A program made the translations under genes and the position numbers. A stretch of DNA of 64,000 nucleotides from NCBI GenBank assembly GCA_014898425.1, contig RCSZ01000010.1, forward strand, positions 1,922,001-1,986,000, written 5' to 3'. The notes below the pieces were generated by a model. That model did not search any database, was not told the origin of the DNA, and was given only the letters and a program-made list of their open reading frames with translations. The stretch's first letter is position 1. Every line of letters begins with the position of its first letter. Below are positions 35,903 to 48,560 of the stretch, one piece after another. The DNA comes from Botryotinia globosa. Lineage: Eukaryota > Ascomycota > Leotiomycetes > Helotiales > Sclerotiniaceae.

Positions 35903-36697
35903 TTATTAAAAACTTTTTCAAATGAGAAATAAAATAATATTAATATATATTTATAAATAAAGTTTATATATATACTTTGTTTACTTTTGTTTAAATATAT
36001 TACTTATATTCTTTTATTTATATATAAATCTTTTCAATATTAATTAAAGATATTTTTTTTTATCCTTAATTTCTAAATTATAAATCACAATTTAATAAAT
36101 CTTATAATTGTAGAGTTTTATAGCGAAATGATTTATTAGTAAAATGAAATCTCGTTTTTATATTTTTTGATTTTTAAATACTTTTCTATTATTAATATAT
36201 CTTTTTAATCAAAACTTTCTCTTTTGAATTTCGAAAAGTTTAATAATAGTTTTTAGAAATTCGATGTATGATTATCTTTAATTCAGGCAAAATTACAAAT
36301 AGATAGTATTATAATTGATAATTCTATAATTCAATTTTACTATATTTATTTTAATTTTAAATCTTATATATAAATTATAATATTACCTCAGCTTTTTTTT
36401 AATCAAAATGTTCTTTTAGATTATATAACAATTATAAATCAATATATATATATATTTATAATAACCTGAATAAAATATAAGAAACTGAAAGCAAACTATT
36501 CAATCTCAAATAAAACCCCGATTTTTTATATATTTATATTATAAAATTTGAAAGGACTTTTTATAAAATGAAAGATTAGAATTGATTTGATTTGAAAAAG
36601 ATTTCAATTTTTTGTAATAAACTCAATATTACTTTTAGAAATCGTTTTTCTTAGTAGTTTTCTTTTATTCATTTTTATTTCGATTTTGTTTAGATTA

Positions 36698-38147
36698 ACC
36701 GATATCCCTATATCTTGCACATCCCTGTATCTTGTATATTTTGACTTATTAAATCAAAAATCAATTTTAAATTCAAATATCATTATAATAATTTTAAAGT
36801 TAAGCTAAAAAGACATTTTATTGATTCAAAAATAATATCAAAAATTGAAAAGATTTGAAATATTTAATTAAATATTAATTGATTTTCAATAACATTATTC
36901 TAAGATATTAATAATATAATAAAAACCATTAATATTAAATTAAATTATATAATTAAAAAATAGTTTTTTGTATTCTTCTTTATTATTGTTATTAATTGAA
37001 AATTGAAAATTTCAAAAAATATAAATAATCAAGTTTTATATAAAACTTTAAATTTTATATAACTTTAAGAAAAAGAAAAATGATTTAAAAATAATTATTT
37101 TTAAAATATTTTAAAATATTTATTTATAAATTTTTTCTTAAAAATTGAATATTTAAATTCAATTTATAAAATATATTTTTATACATTAGAAAATATATAA
37201 TATAATAATAATAAATGATATTAAAATAAAATATTACTTAGAAATTTTAATCATTATATTATAAAAGAATATATAGAAGAAAATAATAATAACTAAAATA
37301 AATCATTTTAATATTTTAATTAAGAAATCTATTTTATATCTTTTTTTTAATTAGAAATATTACATTTTCTTTTTTAAAAGAATTTTATTTATCAAAAAGT
37401 CTTCAAATTATATAATATTTCTAAGAATTTTGAAATTTAAATTTAATTTCAATTTAATTTCAATTTAATTTCAATTTAATTTTTGTAATATCATTTATTA
37501 TTTATTGATTTCAAAATTTAAATTATATTCAAAATTTCTTTTCAAAACATATTTCAATAAAAATTCTTTATTATTAATTATATAATTCTAATATTTCAAT
37601 ATTGATATTCTTTAACAATTAATTATATATATAAATATATAACAAAATATAGTCTTTTATTATTTCAATATCAATATCAATATATAAATAATATATTATA
37701 ATTAATTTCTTTTTAAAATATTATGAATATTTAATTTATAAAAGATTCCTATTAAAAACAAAACTAATTATTAGAAATCTTATTATATATTGATATAATT
37801 TCGAGTTTTTAATATAAAATATAATTTGGTTTGATTATTTATATTGGAATATCTTTAAATTTATAAAAAAACATTCTAAAAACAAATTTTTATTATTTTT
37901 ATTATTAAATAAATTAATATATAATATTTTGATTTCAATAAACTCAATATCAAAATTCCTATTTTTATTAATAATTATAATTATAATTTTATTTCATTAT
38001 ATAAAAGAAATAATAATATAGTATTTGTATTATAGTTTTCAATAGAATCTAATGATTGGTTGATTATATATCATTTTTGAAATATTATTTTTAGAAGAAA
38101 TAAAAGTGTGCAAGATACAGGGTTGTGCAAGATGTAGGGATATCGGT
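36698..38147. mobile_element. TIR DNA transposon (TA duplication), nested in family C
   Basis: Terminal inverted repeats of about 45 bp begin ACCGATATCCCTA and contain two internal copies of CCCTRYATCTTG. TA lies just outside each end (36696-36697, 38148-38149). The 1.45-kb interior has only stop-filled frames. The TA target suggests Tc1/mariner-related, possibly non-autonomous. Confidence 0.75.
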
Positions 38148-38751
38148 TATATAATAACTAATTATATATATAACAAATGGACTCTTTATATTATTTTATT
38201 CTAATAAATCTTAAGCTTTATATATACTATGGAATCTATTTTACTTTTGAAATTATAATCTAATAAATATTAGTAGTATTAATATTATTAATATCTTTAA
38301 TTCTTTTATTATTTTATTAAACAAAATCGATTATATTACGATTCCATTTTGTTTTTGTATATTTAAGTTTTTCCTCATAAAAAAAAACCCTTTTATATCA
38401 ATAAAATAAATATGTTCGATACAAAAATGCTTTTCATTGGATATAATTCTGTTTGTTTGATTTATATCAAAGCACTTAAAATCAAAAAGAATCTATCTCA
38501 GTTATTACATTCTTTTTTATCAATATAGATTATAATAACTATAATAATAATAATAAAAATCTAAATGAAATAATTAATAACTAATATTTTGAAGATCGTT
38601 TAAAAGAAATATAAAGTACAATAGATTTGTATATACTAATAATAATATATATTAAATATTAGAAATTTGTAATAGAAAAAAAATAATAAATCTTAAAGAT
38701 TATATTTTGTATTTAAATTATTTGCTTAAAATAAATTCGAAGCAAACTTCA

Positions 38752-38767
38752 TAAAAGGGAGGGGTAG
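38752..38767 (+). other. Polypurine tract of family C element
   Basis: A purine-rich run immediately upstream of the right LTR, where second-strand DNA synthesis would be primed. It fixes the element's orientation as plus. Confidence 0.75.
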
Positions 38768-38918
38768 TATTACAATATATATATAATTGCATTCAATTGA
38801 AATTAATATAATATTAAGCTTTGAGCTGATTATATATATAGTTTTGTAATATATTTTCTTTAGCTCTATAGCTTTTAATTCTAAGGTTGATCTCTAAACG
38901 CTTGTTGAGTTCGTCATA
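38768..38918 (+). repeat. LTR, family C, right copy
   Basis: 151 bp, begins TATTACAATAT and ends GTCATA. The copies differ mainly by C/T and G/A, with different positions decayed in each. Confidence 0.85.
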
Positions 38919-39435
38919 TGATTATTCTAATTATATGAATATAAAGTTTATATTGAAATGTAATAAATTGAAAATTATATTATTGATTTTATTATTATAT
39001 TTTATATATTGTTTTTAATCTTTTGATTATAGCTTTTTTCTTTTATTTTTAATAAATTATCATATAATATTAAATAATCTATTATATAAAAATGAAGGAT
39101 TATTTGAAATTATAAAATAAAACTTTTAGGTTATATTTAAAAAAGCTTGAATTTAAATTTATATGATATATAATATTTTCTTTTTAAAAAAACAAGTATT
39201 TAATTTATATATAAAAGAGCTATTATTATTAATATTATATTTGAATTTTTTTATATATTATTTATATCAATATGGTTATATAGAAATAAATTTAAGATTT
39301 TATATAATACAAAAACTTTTTATAAATTCAAATTAAAGTTTTGATATTAAAATAACTCTGAAATCATTTTGAAGTTTTTTAAGATTACTTTTATTAACAT
39401 AACTGAAGTTAGTATTTAATTGTATAGAATAAAGG
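38919..39435. other. AT-rich spacer between LTR elements
   Basis: Starts with the target duplication TGATT of family C and ends with AAAGG, the target duplication of family B. No genes seen. Confidence 0.6.
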
Positions 39436-39601
39436 TGTGAAGAGTCTGAAAATCAAAGAAGAGTTGTCATTGAATAATATAGTTATTGATAAAAAAACTA
39501 GAAAGGAAATTGGAAGCAAAACTTTCAATTTATATTTGAAAAGCTAGCTAAAACGACTAATATAATTGGTTCTATATCTAAAGAGTATATACACTCTTAT
39601 A
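39436..39601 (-). repeat. LTR, family B, left copy (3' LTR)
   Basis: 166 bp. Starts TGTGAAGAG, ends CACTCTTATA; heavily RIP-mutated compared with the solo copy at 51876-52035. Confidence 0.85.
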
Positions 39602-39684
39602 ATTATCTTTGTTTTGTAAATGAATTTCTAATTGTTTTATTAGAAATAGATATTAAAAACTAAAAAGAAATCCTATGAAAAAAC

Positions 39685-39919
39685 TGTTGGTTTGAGAAGG
39701 ATACGGAAGATGTAGCACCCACAAATATGTAGGTCCTGTATGTCTAATTGTATTCTATCTAGAGAGCTAGCTAAGTGGGAAAGTAGTAGGCCTTATATAG
39801 GCACTACTGAAAGAGCTAGTCTCTTTCGCATTCGCTTAATCCTTTCAATACAGTAGCCTTTGTATTGGGGTCATTTCCTTGAAGTGAATTCCTCATGTGT
39901 GAATTCCCTTGTTCACACA
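39685..39919. repeat. Solo LTR of family A, nested in family B element
   Basis: 235 bp, TGTTGG...TTCACACA, flanked by AAAAC on both sides (39680-39684, 39920-39924). It is the best preserved family A LTR in the window (GC bases retained throughout), so it inserted after most of the RIP that hit its host element. It arose by recombination between two LTRs of a full element. Confidence 0.92.
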
Positions 39920-42900
39920 AAAACCTTATTAATTTTTTTTATTTTGATTGATATTTTTTTCTATATATTTTTATATAAATAAACTTCTATAATTATAATA
40001 CTTTATATTTCAAGTTATCTTCATTATTTACAATAATTATAAATTACTATTATTATAAAAGTATTATATAATATTGATATTATTATTATATTAATAATTA
40101 TTTAATGAAAATCGAAATTCAATTATATAAAAAAACAAAAGAAATTTATTAATTGATTAAAAAAAACCCTATATATTACTTAGATTTCCTTCAATTATTA
40201 TTTAGAATTTATTTAATATTAGACTTTATAATATTAACTTTTAATAATAATAATAATAAACTTTCTCTTTTATTCAATAATATTTCTCATTTTTATTAAT
40301 ACTATTCAAAGTTTGGTTTTTCGATTAAATAATTAATATATCAATATTATAATTATTATTTTATAATAATAAATTAAATATTATAAAATAAATATGAAAA
40401 AATTCGATTAATTCAAAAACTTTTTTTCTTTTTAATAAATAATATATAATCTTTTTATTCAATTATATTATATTTTGTAATTGGTATCAATTATATAAAC
40501 GATTTCAGGTTAATCAAATAATGATTTCTATATTAATTATTTTGTAAATGTTTATATTTCTTATATTATAATTTATTAATACTTTTTATATATAATCTTT
40601 ATAGATGAATGGATTATTTATAATAATCAGATTATTTTATACAAATTTCCATAATTTATTAATAAAGTTTATATAAAAGACTACTTTATTTAAACAGATT
40701 TTAATAAAGATCGAAGCACCTTATTATAGATCTTTATAATATAATTTGAAATTCATAACCTCTAGAATCTTTTTGATTTATTTAGTCAATTTTCTTTTAT
40801 TTTATATATAAAAATCTGTTTGTAAACAACTATAGATTATATTTATATTACTATTAACCCTCTTTAATTTATTTAACTTAGGATTTAGTTTATATATAAT
40901 ATTCTATTAATAAAATTTTTATTACAAAAAATCTTACTTTATATTATTACTATATTATTATATAAATTAATATAAATCATTAATCCTATTATAAAAATAA
41001 TCGATATTATTTTGAGTTAATTTTTCTATAAATCTTAATATAAATTGTTCAAATTTATTACTCAAATATTGATAATCTAGATTTTTTCTTTTTATAATTA
41101 TATTCTGATTTTTTAATATAATATTATTTGTCTTTTAATGTCCTATAATATTATAAATCTAATTATTATCAATTTTGTAAAGTAATTCTAAATTGTTTCT
41201 AAATTCTACCCCAATAATACTTCTATTTAATAATTACTCTTATTATTATTCAATATAAATAATTCTTATAAATTCTTTTAATTTGTTAAAAACTAATAAA
41301 ACGAATCCTCGATATTTAATATACACCTCATAAATTACATAAGTTATTATTCAATTATATTCTAGAAATACTCTTATTATTATATTTCGATTTTTCTTAT
41401 TTGTCTAATTAAATCTCTTATATCCAAATTCAATAAACTTAGAGTTATTATTAATATTTATATTTATCTATAATTATTCAATAAAAAATCTAGTTAAAAT
41501 TAAATATATATTTTTCTATATATTTTAAAAATCATTTGCTTTATTTTTCTTTAATATTTTTTATTCTTTTTATTAAAATCTATAATAAATAACTATTCCA
41601 TTTCTTTATTTTATGTTCTAATTTAAACTTAAAATATATATAATAGGATTGTTTCTATTCTTATTCTTAAAATAATATCAAGTTTATTTGGATTGATTAA
41701 TTCCGCTATCTTGCCTCTATATTAATTTTTGTCTTTTAAAAATGAATAATAATAATAATTATTATAGTTAAGATTGAAAAACTATTTATAATTTATTAAT
41801 ATTTTTAGTCTATTATATCATATTATTAACCAGAAAACTATAATTTTAATAAAAATTCAAAATTGATAGATTGATAATAATAATCAAAGATTTATTTTTC
41901 CATTTAATTATATTAAAAGAATTATGATTTTTATTTTATTTGAAAATAAGATTTACCCTATACATTCTTGTTTATATTATAAGCTTTACCTCAATATCTC
42001 CTAATTACTATATATCTCTTATTTTGGAAATATATAATCAATATTCATTTTCGATTTCAATAAATTTGAAAAGTTTTTTAATAAATAATTATATTATTAA
42101 TCTGAATTATAGCTATTAATTAATAAATAATTATAATCTAATATCTATAATGTTTTTTTTTAGAAAATAAGAATTAATTATAATTCTTTCAGATTTAATT
42201 AGGTTTTTTTAAGAAAAATTAATATAATCATTTTTTTGTAATTCTATTTAAAATAAAAGATAGTTTTTCATAAAACTCTACAATCTCTTTTTTGAAATTC
42301 TCTAAATCTTTTAATGATTATTAATTATTTTTATCCTAAGATTAGTTTTTTTAATATATTTGATATTATAATTCTCTGTAATATTTATTTATTCTTAAAT
42401 TTAAAATTCTTTTTATTTTTATTTTGATATTTTATATCTATAAATCTTATTTATAATTATTTCTATTATAAATAATTTCATCATATTTTTAAATTTATTT
42501 ATTCTTTTTATTGTTTTATATAATATCAATAAATTGATATGGAAATATTATAATATTTATAGAATATTAAAAGTTTGATTTAATAGTTTTGCAAATCAAT
42601 ACTTTCGAGTATTTTGAAAAATCATAATTTTCTGGAACCCAGTTTTTTATATTTTTAATTTATTATTAGATTCTTATAAAATAATTATACTTAATCTTTG
42701 GTTTTAAATAATAATAAATAGTGTTTTGTATTATAATATTTTGCTTATATATTTTGTATATATATTAAATCTTTTATAAATTGTTAATATAATTCTTTCG
42801 ATTTTTCCATTAATTATTGAGTATTTCCAAACCTTTTATTTATAATTATATAAATCTGAAATGATAGAATATATTTTTTATTTATCTTAAAAAGTAATAA

Positions 42901-44942
42901 TTTAATATTTAAAATAGAAATCGAATTATATATATATTTTACTAAATATAATAAATCTATTTAATTATTTTATTCTTAATTGATATATATTTTAAAATAT
43001 ATTTCTATAATTTGATTTAATTTTTCAATTGAATTATTTGTTTGTGAATAAAATATTATAAGTAATTTTCAAATTATATTTAAATATTTTATAAATGTTA
43101 TTTAAAATATATTTATAAATAAATCTGTTTTATTTATAATAATAGAATCTAATATTTCATATTTTATAAAAACCTTTTTTAGAAAAAGATAAATAAATTA
43201 AATTAATATTATATCATTTTATATAATAGGAATTTCTTTTGGTTATTCTATAAGTTATATTTAATATAATATTATAAGTAGAATATAATTATATATTTTT
43301 TTAAATTTTGTTATTGAAAATTATTTTGAATCTTGATATTAATAAATTTATAATTAGATTTAGTATTATATCTTTTTAAAATCTGTTTGGAATAAATATT
43401 GAAGCTAATTCTTTAGTAATTATTATATATAATGTTTTATTGTATTAACAAGCTAGATATAAGTGTATATGATTTTTAATATCTGTATCTATTTTTTATT
43501 AATATAATATTCTTTTCATTATTTTCATTATTTTATTTTTATCGAAATATCCTATAATTAGGGAGTTATAGAATTCTTTTATTAAATCTTTTTATAATAT
43601 TTTATTTGTTAGAATAAACAATCTTATCTTTTTATAATATTATAATCTATTTTTCAGGTTAAATTGAATTTTTGTTAAATTGGGATATAATTGCTAATAA
43701 TATTCAATTGAATTAATAAAACCTAATTATTGCTCTAGACTTTTCTAAATATCGTTCAAACTTTCCCCAAATGTTTTTCTAATTTAAAATATTACAAGTA
43801 TTTCAATTCTCTCTGTATCAATATAATTCTTATTTATTATAATTTTGTAAATATATATAATATATCTTTTATTATTATTCTTTTTATAATATCTTTAATT
43901 AAATATAGTAATTAGATTAATTGTTTAATAATAACAATGAATTTATAATTTATTCTTATAATTTCAAAAGAAATATTGGTTTTATTATCTTATATTAATA
44001 ATCTATTCTTCTTGAGGAATTATTAATAGGGGTTTTTCCCCCAGTTTATATACAATAATATAATCGATTATTGATAATATTATTATTTATTTAATTTGTT
44101 TTTTTATAAGAATTTTAATTTTTTTAAAATACTTTAGATTATTTTAATTAGAGATAATTATTATTTGATATTAAATTCCTTTTAGAAAAAAATATTAATA
44201 TTTAATAGATTTTATTATTATGTGTATTATGAATAATTTTTAATCAAATATTATATAATTTATTTCTACTGATATTAGTTTTCGGAAATAAAATATAATC
44301 AGATGTTTATATATATCCTTTTGGATTTATAATAATTTTTTAATAAATATATTTGTTTTTAAAAAACAGATTAATATTATAATAAAATGATATAATAATA
44401 AGATTTTAGTAAAAGTATTTTTGAGTATAATAAAAGCTTTTTTATAATTTTTAGTTTATTTGAACTTTTTTCTTTCTTTTATATTATTTGTTATTAATAA
44501 TATAATATTGTTATAGCTAAATATAAATTATTTATACAAATTATAAAATCCTAAAGATAATAATATTTTTTGTATTGAATTTAATATTGATTATTTTATA
44601 ATTAAATTAGTTCTAATTTAATTCATAGTAATTCTTTGATTTGAAATAATATAGTTTAGGAATTCTATTTCTTTTATATTGAATTAATATTTTTCAAATT
44701 TGTAAAAAAGTTTTTATTTTAATAATTTTTTTAAAATTTGTTTTATATAAAACTTATAATTTTCTTCATTTTTTAAATAAATCAATATATTATTCGAATA
44801 TATAATAATTGATTTATTAATAAATTCTTATAGATATTAATTGATATATATTTAGAAAGTGGTTGGAATATTATATAAATTAAATAGTAATATTAGATAT
44901 TCAAATAATTTGAAATATATATAAAAAATTATTTATTATTTT

Positions 44943-45152
44943 TTATTTAAATGAATTTTTATTTAAATGAATTTTTATTAAGTTATAAGCCCTATATAAA
45001 TTAAGTTTTGTAAATACCTCTACTTTCTTCAAATAATTTAATATTTTTAAAATGAATAAAATAAAATATTGATTTGATATTATATTATTATTTATATTTT
45101 TAAAATCTATATATAAATATAATTCCTCAATACCTTTTTTATATTTAAACAA
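44943..45152 (-). pseudogene. Ty3/gypsy reverse transcriptase relic
   Basis: The 69-codon open stretch keeps the N-terminal RT pattern of Ty3/gypsy elements. It has KYKKGIEELYLYIDFKNIN (for a K-x-DG-x-R-x-CVDYR-x-LN block), a Y-x-LP-like spacer, then EVFTKLNLYRAYNLIKI (for the F-x-KLDL-x-x-AYH-x-IRI block). Substitutions are of the AT-increasing kind. Frames to either side are interrupted. It identifies the class and direction of the enclosing element. Confidence 0.85.
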
Positions 45153-48100
45153 AAGTAGTATTTTTGCTTTTGATTTTGATAATTTTATAAATCCTAATAC
45201 AAATATTTTTATAATATATTATCTAAATATTTCAAATTTATACTCGAATAAATTATATAGTGATTCAAACGTTAATTAATAATCTTTTTAGAAAATGATT
45301 TTATAATCAATTCTGAATCTAAAGTGTAATAATTTTTCTACCTTTTTATTATTAAATTATCGTAGGTCACTGGCTAATATAAAATTAAAGAAACTAGCTC
45401 TGGTTAACAACTAAAATGAAATATGATATGTGATTTCGAAAATTCTGTATTGAATGGTTTCTCTTTTTTATTCTATATTTAACGGGAAAAGGCTATATTT
45501 TATGCTTTTTCCTACTATTCTAGCTTTTCTATTTTCATTGATCTCTTTGTCGATCACTTTCTAATCCGGTTATTCCTTTTAAAATAAAACTTTCTTTAAA
45601 TATCTAATAAAGAATTAATTACTCTTTATCTCTTCAAAGCTATTTCCGGACTAAAAGCTTCTTCTAAGCAATGATTATGTGATTCAATCATACTATAGGC
45701 TAATATTAGATCGAATGCTTTTATAAAGATATATATATTATATTATTATTAATTGAAACAATATATATGAATTTTTAATTAAAAACAATATAAATAATAA
45801 AAAGTATTTTGAATATATATTTAGGATTTTTTTAAATGTTTTCTAAATAATTATATAATCTAATCTATTATTATTTATAAATATTAGAAATAATAATATT
45901 ATTATAATTATATCTTTTTTTAATATAATCTCTATTTTCTTAATTATATTATATATAAAATTCAAAAAATCAAATATATCTAATATAATCTATGATTCTA
46001 AATTATTATTATTAAATATTTTATTCAATCTTTAATTTATTTTTGGATTATATTATTGGAATTATAAAAATTTAAATATAATATCGTTTATCTTTAATAA
46101 TATAATTCTAAATTTTAATATTATATTATCTTTAATTAATAAATATTTGAAATCGATTTTTTTACAAATTGAAATAAATATTAATTCTAAAATATTTTTA
46201 TTTTTATCTCTAATTAATAAATAACATATATTTAATTCCTTATAATAAATCTATTTAATTATATTTAAAAAAAATAAAATTTATTATTACAGTTAAATCA
46301 ATAGTTATTATAAATAATATTTATTATTTAAAAAGAATTTTTTATATTTAATATCCAAAAAAAATCTATAATATTCTTATAATTATAATATTGATAAAAT
46401 TGATTTTTATTTTTATTAATAATTCTATATATTATAATCCTAATACTACTAATTATTATAATTCCTTTTTTTATATTGAAATTAATATTAATAATATCTT
46501 TTTAGTTTGATTTAAATATATTGATTATATAATACCAGATATTTGATATTGAATTGTTATTTTATATATTAAATTTGATAATTGATAATTATATAAGGTT
46601 TTTTTTATGATAATAATTAAAAATCTTTTTAGATTTCTTTTTGATTTAATATAATCTTTTTTAAAATAATTATTTCTTTTTTATTTTATTATTTTTATTA
46701 TTAAAAAAGATTATCATTTTCTAATTTCTTTTTTATTAATTAGTTGATTTTTATAATTACTAACTCAATAATTTATTTCTTTATATTTAAAATATATTTT
46801 TTATATATATTTTTTTTATTTCATTAAAATTTCAAGGAATTTTATCTCTTTTCTTTTTCTTTTATACAAATCATTATTAAATCTAATTGAATTAAAAACA
46901 TTATATTACATATCCTCATTTGATTTTCTTTCTTAGTCAAATCTTATTTGTTTATTATTAATTAAAAACAATTATTTTTATACATATAGAATTTTTATAA
47001 ATTTTATACTACTATTTTCAATCCTTCAAATATTATAAATAATATTCTATTATAATTTATATAAATATATAAAAAAATAAATTTAATTAATTTTATAAAA
47101 TAATATACAATTACTATTTAATCCCTATATATTTCTAAAATATCTTAAAGAATAGATTTGAAATAATTGTTAAAATTTTATATTATTTGTTTTCTGAATA
47201 TAATAACTTTTATTATATAAAGATTGACTTTTAAATTTATATCAATGAAATTATCTTGATTAAATAATTAATTTTTAAAAGATTCTAATTCTCGAATTTT
47301 ATAATAGTTGAAAAATTGTTATATAATTATATTAATATAATTCGTTTTTTGATATTTCTATTGATATAATTTCTTATTAATACTATTTATTATATAACAT
47401 TTGAAATTCTCTTTAATACAGAATAGTTTTCTAAATCTATGATCTATATTTTAATATTAGTTTTTTCTTTTTCGAAAAATAAAAGTATTTTAATCCTAGA
47501 TTTGTTTTAATAGGATTCTATAAACAATATAAATGAAATACTAATACTAATAATAATTAATATATTTCGAATATTTAATAATAATAATCTATTTAATTTA
47601 ATATCTATAGAGGCTTTTTTATTTATAAAGAATTATAGATTGTTAGATCTTGTAATATTGTTAATCGAAATATTATATATAGATATTACTAATTAATATT
47701 TTATTATTAATATTCTTGCGTTTTTTTTCTATTCTTTTCGATTTATACCTCCAATTGTTTTTTTGAATTATAATTTTCTATGATTCTTTTAATATATTTG
47801 AATAAAATCAGAAATCTCTATATTTTGTAATAACTTAATTATTTATATTTTCTTGTAAAGTATTTTGGTAATAATAATTAATAGTGATTGAATATAATAA
47901 ATGAGAATATATTGAAATAAATTTTTTATTTATTTCGAATAACCAAAAACTTTTAGTTTGATTCTTTATTTAAGGGTTTATATTAACTCTTTTCTTAAAT
48001 CGAATTTAAAAATTCAAGTAATTTATTTCTTTTTCATTTTGGTTTATATTTATTTTTAATTATTTGCTTTATCTGATAATTTCTTCTATATACAATTTTT

Positions 48101-48395
48101 CGATTATTGTTTGCTTTGATTAAAGAATTTTATAATATTTGAGTAATAATAGATTGAATAATATCTCTAATTTTATTAATTCTTGTAATCTTGTATTTCT
48201 AATAATTATTTTTATTAGCTTAATTATTCAATTCTTAATCTTTTTTTTACTTTGTATTATATAAAATTTGTAAGTAGTCTAGGGTTTGTTTAAATGATAT
48301 TATGGATTATTATGATTTGTTTTTAAAAATAATTCCAATTTATTTTATATATATATTAACAACTTCTATTTGATTTGAAAATTGATTAATAACTT

Positions 48396-48560
48396 TATAA
48401 AAAGTTTGAAAACAAAAAAAGAATTGTTATTGAATAATATAATTATTGATAAAGAATTAGAAAGAAAGTTAAAAGCAAAACTTCCAACTTATACTTGAAA
48501 AGCTAGCTAAAACGGCTAGTATAGCTGGTCACGTGTCTAGAGGGTATGTACGCCCTCACA
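48396..48560 (-). repeat. LTR, family B, right copy (5' LTR)
   Basis: 165 bp. Its right half is well preserved (GGTCACGTGTCTAGAGGG and CGCCCTCACA), while the left half is AT-decayed. RIP damage is thus uneven within the repeat. Confidence 0.85.

Larger units (their letters stand above)
35752..38918 (+). mobile_element. Non-autonomous LTR retrotransposon, family C
   Basis: LTRs of 151 bp (35752-35902 and 38768-38918) in the same orientation, with duplication TGATT at 35747-35751 and 38919-38923. A polypurine tract (AAAAGGGAGGGGTAG, ending at 38767) lies directly before the right LTR and sets plus orientation. The 2.9-kb interior contains a TIR transposon (36698-38147), leaving only about 1.4 kb of own sequence, too short for gag-pol. 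No coding relic is recognisable, so it is probably a non-autonomous element. Confidence 0.85.
39436..48560 (-). mobile_element. RIP-degenerate Ty3/gypsy-like LTR retrotransposon, family B
   Basis: LTRs 39436-39601 and 48396-48560 in the same orientation bound the element, and AAAGG duplications flank it (39431-39435, 48561-48565). A reverse-transcriptase relic at 44943-45152 on the minus strand gives minus orientation and Ty3/gypsy class. At 9.1 kb it is complete in length even after subtracting the nested solo LTR (39685-39919). All frames are riddled with stops, so it cannot be autonomous now. Confidence 0.88.
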
